From Acanthochlamys bracteata (taxonomy: Eukaryota; Streptophyta; Magnoliopsida; Pandanales; Velloziaceae), in the NCBI GenBank assembly GCA_019914995.1, contig CM034133.1:1178001-1242000 (forward strand): a stretch of DNA of 64,000 bases. Direction: 5' to 3'. The notes beneath the pieces are model-generated. The model was not told the DNA's origin. It saw only the letters and a program-made list of their open reading frames with translations, and searched no databases. Position numbers and translations under genes: made by a program. Below, one piece after another: positions 1-16,926 of this stretch; positions within the stretch are counted from its first letter, which is position 1; each line of letters begins with the position of its first letter.

Positions 1-285
1 ATGATTGTTTCTAAAGCAGGACAAAAACTAAGTTATAAATCAGTTATAGAGAAGCCCTGGAGACAAAATGAAGTGCTAAATCAGTTATCGAGAAGCCCTA
101 TGTAATGCTAACATAGTGTAACCTACTTTGAGAAAGATAAACTAGTGCGATTGAACATATGGTTACTTACTTCATCTTTAGAAAATAGAAGAATACCAAA
201 GTTCAACATGAAAAGTCCAGTTGGTAGACAAGAAAATTGGATATAGATGAATTGAAGAAGATATATCGCCATGCTGAATAGTTAA

Positions 286-1685
286 TTGGGTTGCCTGCCA
301 GGTCTAATTATTCTATATGGATGTGGCTTTATAAGATCCACTATTGTCGAGACAGCATTCAGAAGGAAGTAACCCCCATCAAAAAACATAAGCAAAATAC
401 TCCCAAAGTTCCTCAAAATCTTTGGTGCTAACTCTGCTAGGATGTCCACTAAGGTTGGCACTTGTCAGAGCAAGCACGCTTCTTGATCCACAGGCAATCA
501 TTCGAATGAAGTTAGAATCAGCACTCGAACTCCAATGCTTTCCAAACCTGGATTTAGGAACTTGTCCAAAGAGGATAGAATATTTCAACCTCACTTGCAT
601 GATGCCATACATACCGTTCAAACTAATGTGCACCTCGTTTTAGAACAACAGTCACTGGCCCTGGGAGAAGCACATCTAGCAATCCATCAGTGGTCTACAA
701 TGGCAAAGCATGATGTCTCAGATACATCTGCAACACAAATAGCCAGTGGACTTATAAGTTTACGTCCATTGATCTCATAAATATGATTAACTGCTTCAGC
801 TGAACTAGCAAATTGGAGTTGGATAACCCGAAGATAAGTGCAGTCATTTAGTTGGGGTATCATCTAGAAATAGCTTTTGCATTTTGAAGAATGAATTAAG
901 AACACATGCAACCTAACAACAAAAAGCCTTATGAGAAATAATATAACCATGAATGATTTTGCTAAGTTCCTAGGGCAGTTTTCACAAAGATTCTCCTTCA
1001 TTGCTAGGTTTAAAAGAATGACAAAGTAGTCTATCATCTAATCCGTGTATTTCATTGAACGTGGAACCTTATAATCTAACTTTTTCCCCTTCAACAAACT
1101 CCTCGACCTTTTCTCTCCAATGAACATACAGAGCAATCTCGTTTCAGCTTAACATTGATACTGTCAATTGTTTCTGAATTTTCATATAGTCTATGTTCAT
1201 AAAAAAGAAGTAACACACAGAACTAGCAGGTCATGCTACATAGCATGTAGTGGTTCTAAAATACACATCCCAAAGGAAATTATCATACCACCAGCAAGAT
1301 ACTAAACTAAAAAAACATGTTAATAAGCTAGTCATTAGCAAACCAACACATCTGCAACCCGTAGAAGGAATGCACATCTCTCACATGAATGCAAATACCG
1401 TAAACACATTCACCACAAGCCCCTTCAAATTAGGCAAAATAGCTTGTTTGCATTCTGAGTATCTAGCTTTACCCAACAACGGATCATATACGCATTCAAT
1501 CTCTAGCTATTAGATGAACAATTAACAATACACCACATAAGTGATATATAGCTAAATATCATACCATGCATCGCAGGCAAACCTATAAAGCGTATCCATA
1601 GGCATCACAGTATCCTTTCCAGCCTTTATGCTTCTACATAGGTCTCAGTGCCGGAATCACATCGCCAGCCTTCAATTGATAGCTT
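286..1685 (-). pseudogene. YrdC/Sua5-like (threonylcarbamoyl-AMP synthase) pseudogene, intron-bearing
   Basis: Family role: YrdC/Sua5 enzymes make threonylcarbamoyl-AMP for the t6A modification of tRNA. On the minus strand, about 1685-1565 encodes a stretch ending MDTLYRFACDA, next to a GT donor. An AG acceptor just above 805 continues with SAEAVNHIYEINGRK, and the codon for Cys is split exactly as expected of an intact intron. Further blocks are SPLAICVADVSE (about 720-765), LLPGPVTVVLKRGA (about 640-680), NPGLESIGVRV (about 524-556), DSNFIRMIA plus ALTSANLSG (about 430-520) and STIVDL (about 320-345). The blocks lie in different frames. Breaks are visible near 1640, 690, 640, 520 and 380, with in-frame stops. 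Retained splice sites mean this is a decayed genomic duplicate, not a retrocopy. It lies head-to-head with the RuvB-like gene. The outer limits are approximate. Confidence 0.82.
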
Positions 1686-5920
<4,235 letters not shown>

Positions 5921-7496
5921 CACATTTCGCAGAAAATGTAGATTGCAGCAAGTTGGAAAGGGAATGGTGTCCATTGTTTGACAAGGGCATCGTTATTTGA
6001 ATTTCTATAACTACTTGATATAACAGGCAAAATATATTCTTGATCCGGTTATTTTGTTACTCTATGATTTGACTTGCGTTACTGTCTGGTGGTAAAACAC
6101 TCCCACCAGGACAATAGTTGGAAAATAACTTTCAATCCTCATCTCTTTCATATGAACGTACTCATATAAATGCCAGACCTCAACCATCTGAATCTCTTCT
6201 TCTCTGGCGACATACTTCATAGAACAGCAAGGGTCTTTTCTACTACCAAAGAAACCAAACGTCGCCTTCAGGATCATTATAAAGACATTTGAAGTTGCAC
6301 ACCACATAGTTAACAAGAGTATATCTAAGTAACAGATATATGCTTCCAACACACTTTGAATCTCCTTCTCTTTACGAGATCCGGAGATGTTTGGAAGTGC
6401 TTATAATAATGAATTTTTTTAGGTGAAGAATATTTAGAAGATTTGTCGAAAAAAGGAGCACAATTTTTTTGACCTAAAAAAAGTTAATAAAAATTATGCA
6501 TATAAAAATTGTACCAGTCTAATTCACCTTTACTTTCCACAATTTTAAAAAAACTCTAAAAAATACTTAGAAAATTTTATTGAAAAATGTGAAAACTTTC
6601 GGAAAATAAAAAGCAGTGCTATAAGCACTGCCAAACATATCATAGATTCACCCTGTCTAGGGCAACCATAGAGTTATGCTTTAAATCAAGTCGAGTGAGC
6701 AGTATATTCTAGTACCACTTCGCATAAAAATAACACTCCCACATTTCTGCAATGACTAACTGCAACGCCTAAAAGGCAATATCACTAAAACAATCACATA
6801 CCTATATTCTATTCAGAGCAATTAGAAACAAAGTTCAAACAATGAAGGGAGGTAAACATGAAGTCGATATTTATAAGTAACCATCACCCTCTCAAAGGCA
6901 GCTAATACCTCCATAAAGGCACACCTTAAGGACAAATACATTGTCCAAGTAATGCATTGAAGTAATAGAAAGGAAGTAGCATTTGATGCCTGATGCTACT
7001 CTTGCTAGTGAAAATTGATAGATAAAATCTGCCATAGATGCTAATCATCATAGCTGAAAAACAAATGCTAAATATTTCAGAACCATAATTTCATAACTAC
7101 CAATTATATTATTTAGATCAAACAAAGCTATTAACACAAAATGCTATAATTGCTATTAGACAAGAAAGTGAATAAAACTACTATGCATGTAACTTCCAAG
7201 AATAAGGTGCTTGTATTATAACCTTTATTAAGATGAACCTGAATTTGCATCTACAAAACCATCATGACAAAAAAACTATCCAAACTTGACTTTGGCACTT
7301 TGAACACTTTTCAAGAATGATTGCACGTTCAACCATGGGAAAAACAAGAAGAAAGATTTTATCTCAAGCACACAGCATGTCTGAAGGAGTATGAGAAAGA
7401 CATACACTACCTCATAAACATAGATAAAGTGTATAACACTTTCTAAGTTCTAAACATTCTCTCCTACCAACAAACCTTTTACCTACTATACTTAAA
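5921..7496. other. Intergenic; 3' flanks of RuvB-like 1 and TPR gene
   Basis: RuvB-like 1 on the plus strand and the TPR gene on the minus strand converge here. The sequence is AT-rich, with no supported exon and one TIR element (6387-6638, listed separately). A 96-codon minus-strand ORF at 6062-6352 resembles no family I know and probably reflects 3'UTR sequence. Confidence 0.5.
6387..6638. mobile_element. Non-autonomous TIR element (MITE), 252 bp
   Basis: The left end reads ATGTTTGGAAGTGCTTATA. The reverse complement of the right end reads ATGTTTGGCAGTGCTTATA, which is 18 of 19 identical. The interior is AT-rich and non-coding. Next to the right end, AGTGCTATAAGCACT forms a small extra palindrome. 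No clear target-site duplication could be fixed, so the superfamily is uncertain; the TGTTTGG-type end is reminiscent of plant hAT-like MITEs. Confidence 0.75.
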
Positions 7497-8534
7497 TCAA
7501 TTCTTCAATGCCCCTTTCCTCTTGTTTTCATCAATTTGTGAGAAAACTTTCATGGCAACCATATTCTCATCAAAATATTGCGCATAAGGGTGACCTTTCG
7601 GCACGAGCCTACGGTACTTCTCGAAATGCTTCTCCGCTTCATCCTTCTTCCTCAGCAATGTATAAACAATCCCTTGGCAAAGGTATGGCCTGAAATCTTT
7701 TGGCTCCTCTCTGTTCAGTTCCTTGTACACCTTCAATGCTTCCTCATACTTTCCTTGCACAACCTTAACCTGTGCCACCAACAATTTGAAGTCTCTAAGA
7801 TCTTCTTTTCTCTTCTCTTTCTTGCACATTTCCATTGCGGCCTCAACTCGCTTCAGGATTCGATCAAGTTCATCTTCAGCACCATCTCCAGATTCATTCG
7901 CGGCCATGATGAGGCCATGATAAGCTTCCACCCGCATTGGGTCACGAGCTAGAAGGTCTTCAAAACCAACCTTCGCTGACTCGGTATCACCGGAATAAGT
8001 CTGAAGGTGGGATTTGAGAAGCTGTGCATCAGTTGATTCAGGCTCAAGCGGAATTATTCGATCAGCAATAGCTATAGCAGCGGGGAGGTCTCCTGATTGG
8101 ACCTTGAGCCCCATTAACGAGCGAAGAGCTCGAGTGTCTTCAGGGTTGGTTTCCAGGTATTCTTCTAGAAGCTTCTCCTTCTCGGAATCGGATTGTAAGT
8201 CAGACTTCTCGGTAACAGTTTCGGAACGGTCAACGGTGATAGCGGCGAGAGATGGCGGCGGATTGCGGAATTGGGAGGTGAAGAGTGCGGCGGCGGCGGT
8301 GGCGAGGGTTAGTAGAGACGGGTAGATAAATGACAACAAAGGGCTTTGGTTGGTTTTGTTTTTGTTGCTACTGTTCTGAGAATTATGTGAAGCACTGAGG
8401 GGTACAATGGTCTTTTTCGTAACAAAAGGTTTTACAGAGAGTAGTGATCTGAGAGAAGAGTGGGGATGCCGGTCAGCTGCCGCTACCAACGGCGGCGGTA
8501 AGTGGCGGTGGACTACTGTATAGATTGATTGCAT
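7497..8534 (-). CDS. Chloroplast TPR protein (lumen common family / SLOW GREEN 1-like)
   Basis: Single-exon gene of 345 residues. The first 60 or so residues are rich in Ser, Pro, Arg and Lys with few acidic residues, as in a plastid transit peptide. Residues about 66-92 (PLLSFIYPSLLTLATAAAAL) look like a transmembrane or thylakoid-targeting segment. From about residue 115 onward there are TPR-like helical pairs, for example LLEEYLETNPEDTRALRSL, YEEALKVYKELNREEPKDF and EAEKHFEKYRRLVPKGHPYA. This matches the Arabidopsis chloroplast lumen common family (At2g37400-type) and, more distantly, SLOW GREEN 1, which is needed for chloroplast development. The ATG at 8532-8534 is the first in frame. TPR arrays mediate protein contacts; the partner cannot be read from sequence. 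Confidence 0.85.
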   Translation of the reverse strand: MQSIYTVVHRHLPPPLVAAADRHPHSSLRSLLSVKPFVTKKTIVPLSASHNSQNSSNKNKTNQSPLLSFIYPSLLTLATAAAALFTSQFRNPPPSLAAITVDRSETVTEKSDLQSDSEKEKLLEEYLETNPEDTRALRSLMGLKVQSGDLPAAIAIADRIIPLEPESTDAQLLKSHLQTYSGDTESAKVGFEDLLARDPMRVEAYHGLIMAANESGDGAEDELDRILKRVEAAMEMCKKEKRKEDLRDFKLLVAQVKVVQGKYEEALKVYKELNREEPKDFRPYLCQGIVYTLLRKKDEAEKHFEKYRRLVPKGHPYAQYFDENMVAMKVFSQIDENKRKGALKN

Positions 8535-8694
8535 CTTTTCTTCTCTAAGATCAGATTTCGTTAAACCCCTGCGAGGAGATTTTGCAAAGAGAAGTATAAG
8601 TTCTTAAGTCTGGATAATGAAGTAATGGACCTTATGGACCGGCCCATACTGTCCAATAAGAAATTGATCGAGTTAAGATCGAAGAACGCGTTTA

Positions 8695-8947
8695 GGATGT
8701 TTTTGGCGCAGCTTAAAAAAAATTATTTTTTAATTTTTTTATATTATATATTTTTTAATATATATTTTATAAGTATAAAAAAAATTTATTTAAAAATTTA
8801 AAAATATAAAAAAATTCTATAAAATAAAATCCTTTTATTACATATTTTTATTATTTTTTAAACATAAAAAATTAAAACTTATTTTAAAATTAAAAAAAAT
8901 TTCTGTTTTAAAAAAATTTTATTTCATAATCAATTTTAAACGTTTCC
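8695..8947. mobile_element. Tourist-like MITE, 253 bp, TTA target duplication
   Basis: A TTA at 8692-8694 and another at 8948-8950 flank an AT-rich element whose ends read GGATGTTTTTGG and, reverse complemented, GGAAACGTTT. The interior shares the segment around TTTTATAAGTAT followed by AATTTATTTAAAAATTTA with the elements at 21870 and 44769, so they form one family. The 3-bp TTA duplication fits PIF/Harbinger-derived Tourist MITEs. The TIRs are degraded, which suggests an old insertion. Confidence 0.6.
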
Positions 8948-9212
8948 TTAGTCCATTTTCTGTCCTTTCTTTATCAAGCCATCCATCTGTCGATCAATCT
9001 ACGTGTTATACTTGGTGGCGTCGATTATAAACTTCTTTTTATTTTATTTTATTATATTTTATAAATAAAATAATACATAAATATGATAAATGTAATATAA
9101 AATTTTTATTTATTCCCTTAAGTTTTTGAATTGATTAAACTTTTATATATCTTTGGATGAAATCCTTGGTCGTCTCCTCGTTGTTAGTACAACTTGATTA
9201 CTGAGATAGGAA

Positions 9213-11624
9213 ATGGCGATCATTGGGGTTTGTGTTAAAGCTGCCGTCGGTGCTCAGATGTTCTCGGAGACTGTAAGCTTTCCGTCTGTCTTCTCTGTTC
9301 TCTTTAGATATGATGATTGAGAATTTTCCTGAAAAAGTTATTGGAATTAGTAATTGGCATGCAACAACTGTAGGTCCGCTTTCTCAACGTCAACGAGTGT
9401 TGCTGACGCTGTGATTTTAGGTTTATGAAGATTAGTCCAGAAGACGAAGTACAGTGGCTAGGATCATGGATTCAGATTGGGCTGCGGATTCGGATGTGAT
9501 TACTCATATTATTGAAGAGAAGTTTCACCTACCCGATCTTAAAACTCCTTCAGAATATGCTCCAATATATTGTTTTTTAACCTTTTTTTGTGTGTTTGTT
9601 TCTGTAATTAATGTTGGTTTAGGAATGTTGTGTCCTTCTTTTATTTGTATAGCTTCTGGTGAATGCCTGGAAATGATGTGTTATACGCACAACTGATTGC
9701 CGCATACCTTGCATATTATTTGAATTTTTCGTTATTCACTGATTTTGTAGGATACTACTAAATAAATGCTGTTTTTGACATCCATGTTTATATGTAACAG
9801 TGTAACACATGCATATTTTGTTTGTCTATGTTTTAATGAGGAAATTTATTTGCTTTGTTGATGATTGTTTTTTTTTAAAGAAAGAGATTTTATCCAGATA
9901 TCCAATAGAGTTCAAATTATGTCTTTGTGTTATCTAGTGTTTCAGTGAGATACAGAGATGAGTGATTTGTCTGTTTGATGAGATGTTTACTACCTGCTGC
10001 ATCGAATGCGTTGTGTGAATATATTGCATTACATCTCGTTCAACTCTGCGGACGTTCTAATTGATCTGTCACACTCCAGGAGTTTGAAGATATTACCTGC
10101 ATTTGTCAAGTTCTTGAAAAGTAAGGATGCCAAGGATGGGCCAGAGCAGGCACTGCTTGAAGAGTTGTGGGCTCTGGATGCACACTTTCAAGATCATGTA
10201 AGTAAAGATATAGCAATCCCATCAAGGAAGCAAATGAGACTTAGTTCGACGGTTACGCATTACTTTTTGGTTGAAACTACATGCCATGTGATTAGAATGG
10301 TGATATGTTACAAAGACACCTTTCATTTAGTGATTCTCTTTTCATTTCCTGCTTTAGTTCCATAGAAAACAAAGATTTCTGCTCCCTTAATTGGAACTTT
10401 ATTAAAACAAGTGATCCTCAAGTCGCTGGATATACTATGAAAGCATGTGTTGTAGTTGAAGTATGATACCTTCTAAGATGTATAGAGCAAATATATTGAG
10501 TTGCATAAGACTGAATATGAAAGCGATCGTGTCACATGGTAGACATTGTGTGCGAGATTGAACAGCTGGTTTGTAGTTGTGAACATAGAAAGTGGAGGTT
10601 GACTTTAAAAGATCTTTTTGCTTCATATATATTGAAACTAAATAATGAAGTGGTAGTGGGACATAAGTGTTAGCAAAAGCTGTAGTATGACGTATGTTCT
10701 GGTGTTCATGTAAGTTTGTATGTAGGGCCCTTATGTTAATCGAGAAAAACTCTGTTCTGTTGATTTGAGCTTGGTTCCAAAGCTGTTCCACCTTGAGATT
10801 GCCCTAAGCCATTTTAAGAATTGGAGCTTTCCAGAAAAACTGGTTCGTCTTCGTACCTACACGGAGGTGTGATATGGTTCTTATTTAACCATTTATGTAT
10901 TTCTTCTCAAGTATGGCAAGAATCTATCGTGCTGAAATCTCTATATCTAATAATTAATCTCTCTTATGCCCTTTTTTTCTCTTTGTTACCTATTGTTTAC
11001 GTTTAAAATAATGTAACTTGTTGTTTGTTAAGAATCTGTACCATATTATGGACACTGGAGGTGCATTTCAGAATTGTATTTTCTCTTGCACGTCCAGATG
11101 TCCTGATAAACAACTAGATCTATATGTTTAAATATAGTAGCTAACTCATATATCTGTCTCCGTCATAGTGCAAGCTAGAGCCTGATAGCTTTCAGTTTGG
11201 ATTGCAAATTGTCTTGCTTGGAAGATTCACTTGATAACATTCTCGTGTCTCACTAATGTGTTTATTTGCTTAGAAGTCTTGGCTTTGTTTGGTTATTTCA
11301 AGCGGCCCTGTGTTACCATAGTAGTTCAGTTTGTTGTATATGGTCAGGTTCTCTCCATGATTTTCAGAAGTATAGGTGAATATAGCAATAGCTCCATAAA
11401 CTTAACATGGACAGATTCAGAACATTTAATCTGTGCGACACTATGCAGTAGCCTGTTTGTTGTGCAATATGTTGCTTGAAGATGTTTGTTCAGTGCTCGG
11501 CTATCTAATTCATCTGCCTATCTTTCTCCGAAAATGCATCTTCTTTTTAGTCGCGATTCTTTTGTGAGGACAGCCTGCTAAAGAGCATGTGATCGCTGGA
11601 TGGGCACCAATAGTTTATTCCTGA
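9213..11624 (+). pseudogene. Dehydroascorbate reductase (DHAR) pseudogene with introns
   Basis: Family role: DHAR is a GST-superfamily enzyme that regenerates ascorbate using glutathione. Exon 1 (9213-9272, MAIIGVCVKAAVGA) lacks one base before the DVLGD segment. A GT donor at 9273 and an AG before 9374 rejoin to give DCPLSQR, the catalytic-Cys motif, followed by VLLTL and a TGA. About 60 bp of coding sequence is then missing. Further blocks are MDSDWAADSDVITHIIEEKF (about 9466-9525), an exon at 10080-10197 (FVKFLKSKDAKDGPEQALLE) and one at 10736-10866 (VDLSLVPKLFHLEIALSHF). The last exon, about 11534-11624, ends VIAGWAP..., with a frameshift before AKEHVIAGW. The many frameshifts, the internal deletion and the stops rule out a working enzyme from this copy. 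Introns are kept, so it arose by DNA duplication. Confidence 0.88.
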
Positions 11625-12132
11625 AGGACTTCTGCTGTAAAGGTAGCATTGCAGCAAAGCATGTAGCATCATATTCTAGTGGCAAAGGTGTTTTATGTAA
11701 CTTCATGGAGGTTGCCGTGAGATTGGAACTGGTGCACTGCTAATTCTTTAAGAACTAATATGTGAAATATTTAGTATGATCTGTGTTAGTTTGGTCGGAG
11801 TTACGATTATACATATAGGCGCACCTGGGTCCAATTTTATTTTTATTCTCTAGAACACTTTGGAACAGTTGTGTAGTTATTCTCTTCAAAAATACTGAAA
11901 ACAAAAACCGAGACCATGAGAAGTTATTCCGTGACATTATCTTATGGCAGTGCACAGGTTTATGCACTGTGATGAAATTGAAGAGAGCTGAATAGCATAT
12001 AATAGAACATGTTCATTGAGTTTACTACTATATATGATGAATATACTAAATATACAAACACGTTGGTTAAGAAGTTCGGAAAGTGTAAATTTTGCTACTT
12101 AAACTCTAGAGACGAAAAGAGAACTGCTAGGC
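11625..12132. other. Intergenic, no gene seen
   Basis: About 0.5 kb between the 3' end of the DHAR pseudogene and the F-box pseudogene remnant. It is AT-rich, and the only ORF is a 70-codon minus-strand frame with no recognisable motif. No promoter or repeat could be supported. Confidence 0.4.
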
Positions 12133-13430
12133 TTAACTAAGACTTAATTGGCACGACCCATATCGAGGACTTGTCTCAGGTTTGCTATTATAACATTGCC
12201 TGAAGGTCTTCGCATTGCAACCATCCTTCAGTACCGACGACGGATGAGCAGCTGGTGAATCGCTACCGAGACACAGCATACAATCTCCTAAGCTTTCCTT
12301 TGCCTCCCCCTCCGAACTAGCGATCATCACCGACATTTCTTAACTTGAATTCATGAAAACCTATTGTCCGGTAATCTCAACTTGCCCATTGTTACATTTA
12401 AGGTTGTGTTTCACCTCTGCTCTTCCTACGACTTGATTCGTCTCTACGGTTCCGGGAGAACAACCAAGTAGTTAGCACGGAAGGCCACCTTGCTCCGCCC
12501 CACTTTCGATACCATTACGACCACCATGGTCTGTCGATGCAAACTCAGACTACCGCCGCTCAGTTGTCGCATCCGACACCGAAAACTTTGCCATCATGAT
12601 ATAGTACTTCGTATGGCTTTAGAAGGTTGTCCATGTATTGCTTGCGGGACGGGCGTAAGCAAGGTGACTGTCAGTACCACAGAGCACCATGACAATAGAG
12701 TTAAAGAGTCAAATATAGGCAGGAGACGACAATGATCGATAACTCTTCTTGAGTTTCTCCCTGTTGTGACCCTTCTTCTAATGTACGCGCTCTTATCTTT
12801 CATGTTTATGAAGCTAAAGCACACGACCCCTTCTGCTGGCCCGGGCAAGTTACTGATACGCTTTGTGCTTCCGATTAGGAGTCCGTCATGTTACACTATC
12901 TTCTCCTGAGATTCTGTTGTCGACATTGTTGAGATCAGGAAAGGTGGCTAGGTAGAGAAGCTTGAGTTGTTCTACGGCGATTGGATTGAGGAGGCGAACC
13001 CCGAGTTCGTGGCTGACGAAAGCAAGCCAGCCGCATGAAGAGCCGAGAAGCAGTGCAGTGTTGAGATTCGGGAGGAAGCTTAACATGCATGCATGCATAT
13101 GGTGACTGAGATCGGAGCAGGAGGGGCTGAAGAGGTCGATCGTAGTGCACAGGATCGATCCTTCTCTTCCTCCACCGTGATGTAAGGGTCTAAGAGACGA
13201 GTGTGGAGCAAGTCAGCGACGGCAGCCTTCTATTGCCGGCAGACGGCACGAAGGTGGTCGAAATCTTCATGCGCAGACGTTGAAGCATTGCACCACCATG
13301 AACAGCAGATCATCGTGCAGATTGGACCAGCTCTCCGTTGCAACTCTTCTTCTTGCCGCAGTACGCATTGAATAATTCCAACTACAAATGTGGATCGATT
13401 GACTGACAATTCTTCTCTTACCTTTCACAT
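12133..13430 (-). pseudogene. F-box / DUF295 (KIB1-4 beta-propeller) pseudogene
   Basis: Read on the minus strand in shifting frames. WSNLHDDLLFMVVQCF near 13300-13355, followed out of frame by EDFDHLRAVCR, is an F-box helix pair. LGSSCGWLAFVSHELGVRLL (about 13000-13060), followed by NPIAVEQLKL, is the start of the DUF295 beta-propeller. Later there are NYLVVLPEP (about 12440-12475) and LGDCMLCLGSDSPAA (about 12250-12290), both at the order and spacing usual in this intronless family. At least four frame changes and several stops separate the blocks. Intact members are predicted substrate adaptors of SCF ubiquitin ligases. The remnant is more GC-rich than its flanks, as coding DNA would be. 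Boundaries are approximate. Confidence 0.7.
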
Positions 13431-13473
13431 GGCGAAGATGGCAATCATGGCACACACTGATATCTTTTAGCAA

Positions 13474-14196
13474 GATGGGCCTATGGATTTTGTAGGCTTA
13501 TTGCAAATATTGTCGACTAATTTTGATTCTGGACTTAGAATTTAGTTCTACAGGACAAGCTAATATAATTTAATATTTTTGCAAGACCTTCCTCTCTATT
13601 CTCTAATTCATCTTGTTATATATTGGTCCAAACATATAATTCTGTGTAATAACAAATATTATGCCGAATATTTTACGTAGCAGCTACGATATACATCAGA
13701 TATCATTCTCATATTGAAATTTAAATGAATCTCATGCATGCAAGGCACTATAAAACTGACTGAATTTAACTAATATTTCTCTTAGAACTTCCTGTAGAAC
13801 GCTATAGAAAGTGTGCCGTCACGTAGTTTTGTATTTGTATTCTTTAACTAACTTCAATCGAGTGACGAACCAAAATAAATTTATACAATATACAATATCG
13901 GCCGTGCCAAGTATTAGCCGAAAAACCAAACTCTAAATTACAAAATGTGACCATCAAATAACACTTCATAAAGTGAACTGTCCCATTTTAGTAAGGGTTT
14001 GTTATTGCGAACAATTTGAAAGTTAAGACACGGGATTAAGCGTTACAAAGAGAATCGGAAGCACGTGCTCTGTTTGCTCGCCCCATAATTTACCAACAGC
14101 TTTTCCAGCTAATTTCATTCCCTTTTCAGTTTTCACAGAACAAAACAAAACGAGACCAACTTATTATAATTAATTATTTTTGTTAATTAATTTATT
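13474..14196. other. Intergenic; actin promoter region
   Basis: About 0.7 kb upstream of actin with no supported exon. It contains ordinary AT-rich promoter sequence and a CACGTG-type core (GCACGTGC near 14060) that could be a G-box, but one short match is weak evidence. Confidence 0.35.
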
Positions 14197-14197
14197 A

Positions 14198-14206
14198 CTA
14201 TAAATT
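14198..14206 (+). promoter_or_regulatory. Actin TATA box
   Basis: CTATAAATT lies in an AT-rich region about 65 bp upstream of a pyrimidine-rich stretch that looks like the transcribed leader (from about 14225). The leader runs to a canonical GT donor at 14331. Position and sequence fit a core promoter for the actin transcript. Confidence 0.55.
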
Positions 14207-14330
14207 AAAAGCTTTCATTTCGTTTCCATTTCTCTCTTCTTCCCATTTTCACCGCTTCAATCCAAGTCTAGACTTGTTCTCACAGTCTTCTCTCCTGCAG
14301 AAGAAGAATTCTCTCGATTTTTGTTAACAG

Positions 14331-15518
14331 GTAAGTTGAATTTCTCAGTCTTTTAAGTTCTGATTCTGTTGTTTAGTCGGATATCTCCGATCGATCTGTG
14401 TTTCTTGTTGAAGTGTTGTTTTGAGTGAGAAATTTTTAGATCTAGTACGTGAACTCTGTGCGATCTTTGATTTGTATCTGAAGCTTTAGTTTGAAGTCTT
14501 TTCCTAGTCTGTTAACAGTGAGAAGGTTAGTTTTCAATGGGTTTTAAGTAGGTATTTAGAAGTGAAATGCTAGTTTGACTGGACAATAGTATGAAAAATA
14601 GTACCGGATGAATGATCATTGCTTTTGAATGTTTTGGAATGAACTTGAGAAACTAACTGGTAGTGGATTTGGTCAAGATTCATTCAGGTTCAGTTGAAAG
14701 TTTGCTCTTATGTGTCAATAGTTTCTAATTTCCAGAGTATTGGAACCTATAGTGGTCTATAACATGAATTTAGCTTTTCACTACTGTGGTTGGGTAGCCA
14801 GTATGTTGTTTAGGTAAAATGAGGATAATGAAATGAGATTTTCTTTGCATATCTGTCAAGCATCTTTAGGCAAACTTGATGTGCCTTGTTGTAGAGCTTA
14901 AGGAGATATTCTGGTTTGTGGTTTTGGTCATTTTAGTCATGGTTAAAAGTTCTCCGGAGTCAGAATTAGGCACACGTTGAATGCTCTCCACTGTAGCAAC
15001 TGGAGCATGATAGATCTTTTAGAATTGCAAATCGGAAAGCTGCAGTAAGTTATCCAACCCTTCAAAATTTGCATTTATTTGTGTATTCTCTACTAATATG
15101 TTTTTTCTTTATTGTATAGATACGCATAAACTTGCATCTGCAGTAGAGTATTATGAGCTGTTACCTCCTTGTGTCTATAGAATTGGCCTATTATATTCTA
15201 ACATTCTTTTGCTTCTTTTTGTTTTTCGTGAATTTGATGGGTCTAGAAACTTGAATTGCATGCTTTCTTATGAACTCTTATTCCTTATTCAATGAAATAG
15301 GAAATTTTGGTGTGAGCTTTTGCATGCCTATTATATCTTAACACTCTTTGACTTCTATTTGTTTTGTGTGAACTTGATGGGTCTAAGAACTTGAATCACA
15401 TGCTTTTTGATGAATTGTGATTCCTTATTCAATGAATATATTCTATTTTTTCCTTTTTTTTTGCTTTTTTATGATTGTTGCTTGACAAATTAGCTCCTTA
15501 TGTGCTACACTCTTTCAG
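14331..15518 (+). other. Actin 5'UTR leader intron, about 1.19 kb
   Basis: The donor GTTAACAG|GTAAGT at 14331 and the acceptor CTCTTTCAG ending at 15518 leave only 11 nt of leader before the ATG at 15530. Plant vegetative actin genes typically carry one such leader intron just upstream of the ATG, and it often boosts expression (intron-mediated enhancement). The intron holds a diverged 111-bp duplication, listed separately. Confidence 0.8.
15186..15436 (+). repeat. Diverged 111-bp duplication inside actin leader intron
   Basis: Copies at 15186-15296 and 15326-15436 both begin GCCTATTATAT, share TTGATGGGTCTA in the middle and end ATTCCTTATTCAATGAA. They differ by scattered substitutions. A 29-bp spacer separates them, making this a local direct duplication. 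Confidence 0.85.
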
Positions 15519-15529
15519 ACTGATAGAAC

Positions 15530-16926
<1,397 letters not shown>

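Noticed and set aside
6062-6352. 96-codon minus-strand ORF downstream of RuvB-like 1
   Set aside because: No recognisable motif, no splice context, and it lies in the convergent 3'UTR zone; probably chance.
14055-14066. G-box-like GCACGTGC upstream of actin
   Set aside because: A single 6-bp core is expected by chance and there is no supporting element, so it is not listed as a regulatory site.
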